Origin: CAVPRW01 sp046727435 [NCBI: bacterium]
GTDB taxonomy: Bacteria > Tectomicrobia > Entotheonellia > J063
DNA length: 11,728 nucleotides
NCBI GenBank assembly: GCA_046727435.1
Contig: JBKPCR010000177.1
Location: 1 to 11,728 of the forward strand
Direction: 5' to 3'
The first letter of the stretch is position 1; the number at the start of each line of letters is the position of its first letter. The translations under genes and the position numbers were made by a program. The notes below the pieces were generated by a model. It saw only the letters and a list, made by a program, of their open reading frames with translations. It was not told where the DNA came from and did not search any database. Shown piece by piece: positions 6,896-11,728 of this stretch.

Positions 6896-7117
6896 TTAAT
6901 GGCACGTGCAGGAGCCACAGCCGCAGGAGCCGCCGCCCTCTCCTCCCGAAGAGCCGGATGGGCCGACGCGATCCCCCACCTTTGAACCAAACAGCGAGAA
7001 TTTTTTCTCCAGCAGCCCAGATCCGCAGTTCGTGCATTCCACCTCCGCAGTGCTGGTCATGACCAACTTTTCAAAGTCTCGATTGCATACCAGACAATGA
7101 TATTCGTATATTGGCAT
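6896..7117 (-). CDS. FmdB family zinc ribbon protein with Cys-rich tail
   Basis: This 73-residue protein opens with MPIYEYHC, the hallmark of the FmdB regulatory-protein family. Two CxxC pairs, Cys8/Cys11 and Cys28/Cys31 (ECTNCG), make a small zinc ribbon. After FSLFGSKVG the chain becomes Gly/Ser-rich and ends GGGSCGCGSCTCH, with four more Cys (65, 67, 70, 72) and a final His. The start at 7117 is chosen because the conserved MPIYEY begins there and an AGGAAAGGGA ribosome region lies just upstream; an ATG at 7147 would add ten residues. The family's role is poorly defined; the name comes from proposed regulation of formamidase and amidase genes. The tail could bind a second metal, which is inference. 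Confidence 0.9.
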   Translation of the reverse strand: MPIYEYHCLVCNRDFEKLVMTSTAEVECTNCGSGLLEKKFSLFGSKVGDRVGPSGSSGGEGGGSCGCGSCTCH

Positions 7118-7179
7118 AGCTGGTTCCCTTTCCTGACCACCGCCCACGACCCACCGTCAGGCCCATACAGCATGACACG

Positions 7180-7389
7180 TCACTTCAGCTGCGAAACCCG
7201 CTGATCCGGATGGGCAGAATTTGGCACAAGATTCCGATCGGTACGATCGAGGACCAGATCGATCTTTTCCAGGACTGTCTAGCCGATGACCGCCGCATCC
7301 GATGGTACGAACATAGCACACTCAGGTGCTGTGGGCAACGGGGCGGCGATGGCCAGAAGAGTGTTGGCGTCTGCATCAGTGGGAGCGTA
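7180..7389 (-). pseudogene. Remnant of a clan AA (retropepsin-like) aspartic protease, interrupted by TAG
   Basis: In one minus-strand frame the stretch reads CAMFVPSDAAVIG, then a TAG at 7279-7281, then TVLEKIDLVLDRTDRNLVPN and a short tail to a TGA at 7180-7182. This resembles the C-terminal third of small bacterial clan AA aspartic proteases, where a 'vP.d.a.vlIGq.vLE.ldLvvDp..rrLVpn' segment closes the domain; the TAG stands where Gln (CAG) would be usual. The DTG/DSG active-site part is missing: a TGA lies just upstream in frame, and the region beyond is occupied by the opposite-strand selenoprotein gene. I read it as a decayed fragment. Recognition is by eye and moderate. The rest of 7118-7447 contains only the promoter and ribosome site of the next gene. 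Confidence 0.42.
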
Positions 7390-7393
7390 TGAT
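7364..7393 (+). promoter_or_regulatory. Probable promoter of the selenocysteine peroxiredoxin-like gene
   Basis: TTGGCG (7364-7369) and TATGAT (7388-7393) are 18 bases apart. The -10 matches five of six consensus bases and the -35 four of six. Transcription would begin near 7400, about 48 bases before the ATG at 7448, which has a strong AGGAGG at 7438-7443. The promoter lies within the antisense protease remnant. Confidence 0.4.
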
Positions 7394-7447
7394 GATCAAC
7401 GGCAATGGTGCACACGCACGTTGGGTATCAGTGGCTGAGGAGGACAA

Positions 7448-7996
7448 ATGACTCGGGAAATAACACGCCTTAGCGTTGGCGACTTGGCACCGCCATTCGC
7501 GCTGCAGGCCGGCGACGGCCAAGACATTCGACTCACAGACGTACTCAGCTCTCGGGCAGCCCTGCTGGTGTTCATTCGCGGCACCTGGTGACCGAACTGC
7601 CGCAAGCAACTGGAGCAGTTGCAAACCTATTTACCGATATATCATGCTCTCGGGGCCGAGGTCATGGTTATCGTTGGCCAGCGCGCTGAGAAGGTGGCCG
7701 ATTACTCCTGCGCTCGTAGTCTCGCCTTGCGGATCCTCGTCGATCCAGATCGCTCGGTGATCAAGCGCTATGGGGTCTATCATCGGCTTGGGCTCACGGC
7801 GTTCAACATCGCTCGGCCGGCCACGTTTATCATCGACCGTGCGCAACGCATCCGCTTCATGTATATCAGCAGAGGTCAGTCGGATCGTCCGGATCACGAG
7901 ACGTTGGTAGCCGAGCTTCAGAAACTGCACCTTCCACAACCACCGTCACCTCCCCTTGCGGCGGGCGGTCTTCCAGTTGGGCCCTCACCTCAGTGA
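7448..7996 (+). CDS. Peroxiredoxin-like (AhpC/TSA) selenoprotein, UxxC active site, in-frame TGA read as selenocysteine
   Basis: Read through the TGA at 7589-7591, this frame gives a 182-residue thioredoxin-fold protein. It starts at an ATG with AGGAGG four bases upstream and opens with LSVGDLAPPFALQAGDGQDI, the usual N-terminus of AhpC/TSA-type peroxiredoxins. The active-site segment is LLVFIRGTW-U-PNCRKQL, where U is codon 48 and Cys51 completes a UxxC motif; relatives have Cys at that position (RGxWCPxCRxQL). Conserved fold elements continue after the TGA: AEVMVIVGQ, ILVDPDRSVIKRYGV, the cis-Pro segment RPATFIIDRAQRIRF and a closing helix DHETLVAELQKL. Coding quality is therefore the same on both sides. 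A SECIS-like hairpin lies 3' of the TGA. The expected role is reduction of peroxides or disulfides in the cytoplasm, with the selenol as attacking group. The last 22 residues are Pro-rich and lie antisense to rsmI. A Cys-lineage gene with a nonsense mutation is the main alternative. Confidence 0.85.
7589..7622 (+). promoter_or_regulatory. UGA codon plus bacterial SECIS-like hairpin
   Basis: After the TGA (7589-7591), GCAACTG (7606-7612) and CAGTTGC (7616-7622) form a perfect seven-pair stem capped by GAG (7613-7615). This meets the published description of bacterial SECIS elements as I know it: upper stem of 4-16 pairs, apical loop of 3-14 bases with a G in the first two positions, and 16-37 bases between UGA and loop (21 here). 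SelB would bind the loop to deliver selenocysteyl-tRNA. The fold was judged by eye. Confidence 0.75.
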
Positions 7997-8594
7997 TCCG
8001 ACCACGGAGGATCTCCTCGAATTTTTTCGTCAGCTCGCGGGCCACGACCACACGACGGTCTCCCCACAGCGCCTGCATGTCGCCAAGGAGATCATACACA
8101 CGCCGTGGCGATTCGTAAAAAACCAGCGTACGTAGCTCATCTCGCAGGCCTTCGAGGCGTTTACGCCGTTTCCCAGGTTTTTTTGGGAGAAAACCTTCGA
8201 AGACAAACCGATCCATCGGCAGGCCTGCCACAACAATCGCGGTAACCACCGCTGCAGGGCCGGGAATGGGGATCACCGTGATCCCCTGGGCGATGGCGAG
8301 TTGCACCAGGCGGTATCCCGGATCGGAGATCAGTGGCGTCCCAGCCTCGGAGACGAGGGCGATACTCATACCCTCGTGCAAACGCCGGATTAAGGTCGGG
8401 GCTTTGTGGACCTCGTTGTGGTCGTAGAGGCTCGTGAGAGGCTTGTCGATCTGATAATGATCGAGGAGGATGCGCGTCCGGCGCGTATCCTCAGTGGCGA
8501 TCAATTCAACCTCCCGCAAGACTCGTAGGGCGCGCAAAGTGATGTCTTCTAGGTTGCCAATCGGCGTTGCCACCACATACAACATCCCCGCCAT
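7866..8594 (-). CDS. rsmI: 16S rRNA (cytidine(1402)-2'-O)-methyltransferase RsmI, lacking the C-terminal HTH domain
   Basis: RsmI methylates the ribose of C1402 in 16S rRNA, using S-adenosylmethionine, and helps shape the ribosomal P site. The tetrapyrrole-methylase fold is clear: LYVVATPIGNLEDITLRAL at the start, TEDTRRTRILL, SEAGTPLISDPGYRL (82-96), IPGPAAVVTAIVVAGLP (110-126), FEGFLP, FYESPRRV, VARELTKKFEE and a final GEVTVVVEG (214-222). The start at 8594 is chosen because GAGGAG lies six bases upstream and the domain begins there; an ATG at 8660 would add 22 residues and overlaps a likely -10 box. The product is 242 residues, against about 280 for family members that carry the C-terminal HTH domain; here only about 20 unrelated residues follow the catalytic core. 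Its last 131 bases overlap the converging selenoprotein gene. Confidence 0.95.
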   Translation of the reverse strand: MAGMLYVVATPIGNLEDITLRALRVLREVELIATEDTRRTRILLDHYQIDKPLTSLYDHNEVHKAPTLIRRLHEGMSIALVSEAGTPLISDPGYRLVQLAIAQGITVIPIPGPAAVVTAIVVAGLPMDRFVFEGFLPKKPGKRRKRLEGLRDELRTLVFYESPRRVYDLLGDMQALWGDRRVVVARELTKKFEEILRGRITEVRAQLEDRPPQGEVTVVVEGAVSEARLPTSRDPDDPTDLC

Positions 8595-8658
8595 GTGACG
8601 CTCCTCGCCTGGGCCAGAGAGTTCCTGTCGCACTGATACCCTGTCCATGACTCCGTGC

Positions 8659-8689
8659 ATTGTATCATTTCTGTCGGTGCGACGATGAA
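8659..8689 (-). promoter_or_regulatory. Possible rsmI promoter
   Basis: On the minus strand TACAAT (8659-8664) matches the -10 consensus at five of six positions. The best -35 candidate, TTCATC (8684-8689), is weak and 19 bases away. Transcription would start near 8652, consistent with translation from 8594 and not 8660. Confidence 0.3.
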
Positions 8690-8723
8690 ACGGCCTGCTG
8701 TCGCCTCAACGTTGTACCTGGTC

Positions 8724-8754
8724 TTGACAATCACGCTCAGATATGGTGCATTAT
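8724..8754 (+). promoter_or_regulatory. Probable sigma-70 promoter of the 8865-11049 gene group
   Basis: A perfect TTGACA lies at 8724-8729. The best -10 is CATTAT at 8749-8754 (four of six matches) with a long 19-base spacer; TGCATT at 8747-8752 gives a 17-base spacer but a poorer match. It is about 110 bases ahead of the first gene and directed away from rsmI. Confidence 0.5.
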
Positions 8755-8864
8755 CAGCCTTGATAGGCAGGTATCTCTGACTACTGTCTCCCATCATGGG
8801 GGGCACGTACACGTACGCTGGCTCCTAGAAGGCATTCTGACGACATCGACATGGGGTTGAAGCG

Positions 8865-9338
8865 ATGGCGCAGCAGACTGAGCAACGAGCAGTCATCAAC
8901 GGTCGAAATTATGTGGGATTTGTGATCCCAGGGCAATTCATCACTATCTATCGTGCCGATGAGGAGTTCAAACCGATTACTGACGGACTAGAGGGGGTAT
9001 GGACCTTTCGCTCGGAGACCCTCAAATTGGGGACGAACCCTACCCTGAATGAGGGGGAGATCCGGCATCATTTCGTCAATCGCCTTGGTGACGCCGAGAT
9101 GAACCAGGCTCCGCCGTCTGCGGGCAACCGGCTCGTGACCACGCTGAAAGCGCTGTTCCGAGATTTTACGATTCCCGCCATGTCTATTGTCAGCCTTGTT
9201 CTGGCTGTGTTGATGCTGTTCGCTGGCGTGTTACTCCTCGTCGATGCTCCAGCGCTCGGGCCGTTGATGGGTGGCATGGTGTTCGGCAGTGCGATCGTCT
9301 TGGTGCTTTTCGCCATTTTCGGCCCATTTATATGGTAG
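8865..9338 (+). CDS. Hypothetical protein with two C-terminal membrane helices
   Basis: I do not recognise a named family for this 157-residue protein. The N-terminal 100 residues are soluble and fairly polar, with beta-like stretches (YVGFVIPGQFITIYR and GVWTFRSETLKL). Two hydrophobic helices follow, about residues 103-126 and 131-154, separated by a short Asp-Ala-Pro-Ala-Leu-Gly turn, and the chain ends GPFIW. There is no signal peptide, so the soluble domain is probably cytoplasmic, by the hairpin topology. The ATG at 8865 has GGGG eight bases upstream. The next gene begins 25 bases after its stop on the same strand, so the two are probably co-transcribed. Confidence 0.8.
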   Translation: MAQQTEQRAVINGRNYVGFVIPGQFITIYRADEEFKPITDGLEGVWTFRSETLKLGTNPTLNEGEIRHHFVNRLGDAEMNQAPPSAGNRLVTTLKALFRDFTIPAMSIVSLVLAVLMLFAGVLLLVDAPALGPLMGGMVFGSAIVLVLFAIFGPFIW

Positions 9339-9362
9339 CCGGAGAGATGACGAGGATAAAAG

Positions 9363-10076
9363 ATGAGAACTTCCGATCAGCGGTCTCACAATCGTGCGAA
9401 GTTGACCCGTAAAGACTTGAAGGCTCCTGATGAATTTATTACGCTCACGGGGCGCTTTCTTAGCTTCGCGACTCAGCATCTGCAGACCATTGGGCTCATT
9501 CTTGGGGGTGTCATTGCCTGTGTGATCGGCGTATGGGGCCTGCTGGTGTATGTTCGTGGCATTGAACAGGATGCCTTTGCCAGTCTGTGGCACATCGAAG
9601 GACAGCTCCGCAGCGCTGCAGATACGGATGCCGTCCCGCCGGCATCGATTGAGCGCCTGCAACAAATCGCCCACCAGTTTGGTGCCGGGGAAGCACGGGG
9701 TTACGCCTGGCTTTATCTCGGCCATGCGCGCTATCGGCAAGGGGACTATGCCGCCGCCGGCATCGCCTACCAGCAAGCCATAGCACACGTACAGCCGACT
9801 GACTTACTGTGGTCGCTGGCCTCCTTGGGAACGGCGTACGCTCTGGAGGCAAGTGGAGATTTCAGACAGGCTCAGGATGCCTACCAGCGTGTGATCGACA
9901 CCAAGCCCGCGGGATTGATCATGGAGGCCTATCTCGGCAAAGGACGGGCCGCTGAGCAGAGCCACGATGTGGAGACCACCATTGTCGCCTACTCCGCTGT
10001 CATCGAGCAATTCCCGGCGCGGGCCGGGGCACTGGACCTCGCGGACAAGGTGGAGGCCCTGAAAGTCCGTCGCTAA
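9363..10076 (+). CDS. Membrane-anchored tetratricopeptide repeat protein (TPR_21/YfgM-like)
   Basis: The 237-residue protein has a charged N-terminus (LTRKDLKAPDEFITLTGRFL), one membrane helix at about 42-64 and a soluble C-terminal domain of TPR-type helix pairs: about 113-146 (AWLYLGHARYRQGDYAAAGI), 151-184 (ASLGTAYALEASGDFRQA) and 187-220. The topology, a short cytoplasmic N-terminus with the repeats outside, is that of the TPR_21/YfgM-like family, whose E. coli member associates with the Sec translocon and periplasmic chaperones. By analogy this protein probably scaffolds envelope protein contacts, but no partner is shown here. The ATG at 9363 follows ACGAGGA with seven-base spacing. It sits 25 bases after the two-helix protein, suggesting a shared transcript and possibly a shared membrane job. 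Confidence 0.85.
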   Translation: MRTSDQRSHNRAKLTRKDLKAPDEFITLTGRFLSFATQHLQTIGLILGGVIACVIGVWGLLVYVRGIEQDAFASLWHIEGQLRSAADTDAVPPASIERLQQIAHQFGAGEARGYAWLYLGHARYRQGDYAAAGIAYQQAIAHVQPTDLLWSLASLGTAYALEASGDFRQAQDAYQRVIDTKPAGLIMEAYLGKGRAAEQSHDVETTIVAYSAVIEQFPARAGALDLADKVEALKVRR

Positions 10077-10149
10077 GGTAGCCATGGTGCAAAACCGCGA
10101 GCATCACCTGACGGATAGAGCCAGAGGGACCGAAGGGGAGGACTACTGC

Positions 10150-11049
10150 ATGCCGAAGCGGATTGGATTTATCGGACTGGGAATCATGGGACGCCCTATG
10201 GCCAAAAACGTTTTATCCAAGGGCTTCCCGTTAGCCGTCTACAACCGTAGCTCGGCTGCCGTCGACGAGCTAGCCAAGCTGGGTGCACATGCCTGCCAGT
10301 CTGCCCGCGAAGTGGCTGAGCACTCGGAAGTGATTCTCGCCTGTCTGCCCGACTCTCCTGATGTCGAACAGGTGATCCTTGGCCCCAACGGTGTCCTAGA
10401 GGGGGCACGCCCAGGCAGCATCATCGCGGACATGAGTACTATCGCCCCGCAAGTATCCATCCGCATCGCCGAGGAGGCCGCCAAAAAAGGCGTGCAAATG
10501 CTCGATGCACCCGTCAGCGGCGGTGATAAAGGGGCCATCGCCGGCACGCTGTCCATCATGGTGGGTGGAGACAAAGAGGCGTTCGCTCAATGTCTAGAAA
10601 TCTTCCAGGCCATGGGAAGGAAGATCGTCCACGTTGGCGAGATCGGTGCCGGGGGCTATACTAAACTGGCCAATCAGATCATGGTGGCCTTGCAACTCGA
10701 AGCCATGGCCGAGGGCTTGGTGCTAGGGGCCAAGGCAGGAGTGGACCCGGCTCTCATGGTCGAAGCCATCGGCGCTGGGCTGGCCCGCTGCGGTGTGCTG
10801 GAGGTGCGCGCCCCCACGGTGCTTGAAGGCAACTTCGATCCAGGCTTTATGATCCGCCTGCATCTCAAAGACCTGCGTCTGGCGCTGGAAGCAGGACATG
10901 CCCTCGGCGTTCCCCTGCCAGTCACGGCCGTCGTGCGCGAAATGTACAATGCCCTCCAAGTCGCCGGCAAAGGCGATCGCGACCACTCAGCCATCATTCT
11001 GCTGCTCGAAGATCTCGCCAAGGTTCAAGTCCGGATGAAGTCATCCTGA
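10150..11049 (+). CDS. Beta-hydroxyacid dehydrogenase family, tartronate semialdehyde reductase-like (GarR/GlxR)
   Basis: This 299-residue NAD(P)-dependent oxidoreductase has an N-terminal Rossmann domain beginning RIGFIGLGIMGRPMAKN, with G-x-G-x-x-G at residues 9-14. NRS (32-34) lies at the end of beta-2, where Arg33 suggests an NADP preference. The substrate loop is DAPVSGGDKGAIAGTL (119-134), and the catalytic Lys is Lys172 in GAGGYTKLANQ. The C-terminal helical domain starts near 170. Length and motifs match 2-hydroxy-3-oxopropionate reductases and related 3-hydroxyisobutyrate dehydrogenases; substrates cannot be separated by eye. The start at 10150 has AGGGGAGGA seven bases upstream, and the dinucleotide fold begins there; an ATG at 10084 would add 22 residues. 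It lies 73 bases after the TPR gene and is probably in the same unit, although no functional link is evident. Confidence 0.9.
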   Translation: MPKRIGFIGLGIMGRPMAKNVLSKGFPLAVYNRSSAAVDELAKLGAHACQSAREVAEHSEVILACLPDSPDVEQVILGPNGVLEGARPGSIIADMSTIAPQVSIRIAEEAAKKGVQMLDAPVSGGDKGAIAGTLSIMVGGDKEAFAQCLEIFQAMGRKIVHVGEIGAGGYTKLANQIMVALQLEAMAEGLVLGAKAGVDPALMVEAIGAGLARCGVLEVRAPTVLEGNFDPGFMIRLHLKDLRLALEAGHALGVPLPVTAVVREMYNALQVAGKGDRDHSAIILLLEDLAKVQVRMKSS

Positions 11050-11132
11050 CGTTGCGCTGGACATGGCAATCCCTAACCCTGCTCAATCAACAGAGGTGCT
11101 CAGGGAAGGTAGCCAGTTCTGGGATCGTGGCG

Positions 11133-11728
11133 TTACTGAGGGATTTCGGCTTTCTGGCTTTCGACGGGTTGTGTATCGAAGAAGTAGAGTGCCGTGTCCG
11201 TGGCGGCAGCAACGTAACGGCCATCGTGCGAGACCCGAAAATCAAAAATCGGTTCAGGCACCGGTGCCACCCAGAGGGGGCTGCCTGTCAGGGCGAATCC
11301 CTGCAGATAATAACGCTGATCACGCTCGATCGCGGCGATGATCAGCGGGTAATTGGGGACAATGACGGCCTTCGAACTCTCAGTCGCTGGGGTATCGAGA
11401 TGGTATGTCCATTCCACCTTACCCGTGCGGTTAAAGAGCGCCAAGTGTTGGCCGTGAATGGTGTTGCCGTAGCTCAGCAAAAATTCTCCCTGCCGTGCTA
11501 GGCTCAGTTCTGTCACACCAAGGGGGAGTTTCCGTTGCCACATGAGCCGTCCCGTGCGCTCGTAAAGATGGAGAACTGGATTGAGCACTCCTGCCGCCAC
11601 AGCAAAGTAGTCGGCGTCCCCTGGTGAAATCGCCAGCGCCATGATCTCTTGTGGCAGCATTTGCTGCCAGGCGATGCGATGCTGCCGATCGATGAACAAG
11701 ACCTCACTGTTCCACAGTCCCATGAGCA
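11133..11728 (-). CDS. Beta-propeller (PQQ/WD40-like) protein, C-terminal part (cut by window edge)
   Basis: The frame is open from the right edge to a TAA at 11133-11135, giving about 198 codons; the N-terminus is outside the window. An ATG at 11723 is probably internal. The chain shows repeating four-stranded blade patterns of about 40 residues: LFIDRQHRIAWQQML, LHLYERTGRLMWQRKL, LALFNRTGKVEWTYHL and LQGFALTGSPLWVAPV. Each has the 'l.l.dr.G.l.W...l' form of PQQ-like quinoprotein blades, alternating with strands such as ISPGDADYFAVAA and VSHDGRYVAAATD. It ends in a final strand TALYFFDTQ and a short charged tail. Such propellers are scaffolds or sensors; quinone binding cannot be judged from this part. 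It converges on the dehydrogenase gene across an 83-base gap without a clear terminator. Confidence 0.75.
   Translation of the reverse strand, partial: LMGLWNSEVLFIDRQHRIAWQQMLPQEIMALAISPGDADYFAVAAGVLNPVLHLYERTGRLMWQRKLPLGVTELSLARQGEFLLSYGNTIHGQHLALFNRTGKVEWTYHLDTPATESSKAVIVPNYPLIIAAIERDQRYYLQGFALTGSPLWVAPVPEPIFDFRVSHDGRYVAAATDTALYFFDTQPVESQKAEIPQ

Noticed and set aside
7279-7281. TAG in the protease remnant read as a recoded sense codon (such as pyrrolysine)
   Set aside because: The N-terminal active-site half is missing and another stop lies just upstream in frame, so decay is the simpler explanation.
7619-7996. Separate 125-residue gene starting at an internal frame position downstream of the TGA
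   Set aside because: It is in frame with, and completes, the peroxiredoxin-like fold begun at 7448, and a thioredoxin fold cannot start after its active site. It is the read-through half of one gene.
9231-9788. 185-residue minus-strand open frame antisense to the two-helix and TPR genes
   Set aside because: Both sense genes have ribosome sites, a membrane helix or repeat pattern and sensible spacing; this frame has no family features.
11050-11132. Terminator between the dehydrogenase and the beta-propeller gene
   Set aside because: Only a five-pair CCCTG/CAGGG match with a long loop and a repeated TGCTCA hexamer are present; neither makes a convincing stem followed by T.

Overview
The window is moderately GC-rich bacterial DNA, densely coded on both strands, with Shine-Dalgarno sites in front of most genes. 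The gene types suggest a free-living Gram-negative soil, sediment or symbiont lineage: a luciferase-like flavin oxidoreductase, a CocE-type hydrolase, an NtrC-type regulator, a family-5 uracil-DNA glycosylase, FmdB, a TPR_21-type membrane protein and a tartronate-semialdehyde-reductase-like dehydrogenase. Deltaproteobacteria or candidate phyla such as Tectomicrobia, NC10 or Rokubacteria would fit, but the sequence does not fix the taxon. One gene appears to need UGA recoding, so the host probably has a selenocysteine system elsewhere.

Layout: 1-269 (-) is the N-terminal part of a luciferase-like oxidoreductase, running off the left edge. 270-534 is a divergent control region with a good minus-strand promoter, a leader hairpin and a perfect 15-bp inverted repeat. 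535-2295 (+) is a CocE/NonD hydrolase. 2375-3763 (-) is an NtrC-family regulator in which the phosphoacceptor Asp, both Walker B acids and the GAFTGA loop are all altered. 3951-4682 (-) is a family-5 uracil-DNA glycosylase. 5042-6637 (+) is a 14-helix DHA2-type MFS transporter with a TTG start. 6896-7117 (-) is an FmdB zinc ribbon. 7180-7389 (-) is a remnant of a clan AA (retropepsin-like) aspartic protease interrupted by TAG. 7448-7996 (+) is a peroxiredoxin-like protein whose peroxidatic Cys position is an in-frame TGA followed by a hairpin that fits the bacterial SECIS rules. 7866-8594 (-) is rsmI, which overlaps the selenoprotein tail to tail by 131 bp. 8865-11049 (+) is a probable three-gene unit: a two-helix membrane protein, a TPR membrane protein and a beta-hydroxyacid dehydrogenase. 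11133-11728 (-) is the C-terminal part of a beta-propeller protein, running off the right edge.

The genes do not form one pathway. The strongest unexpected signals are the selenocysteine peroxiredoxin-like gene (UxxC motif plus SECIS-like hairpin), which ordinary gene calling would split or truncate, and the NtrC-like regulator, which looks unable to be phosphorylated, to hydrolyse ATP or to engage sigma-54 normally while keeping its DNA-binding domain. I see no CRISPR array, tRNA, rRNA or intact insertion sequence.
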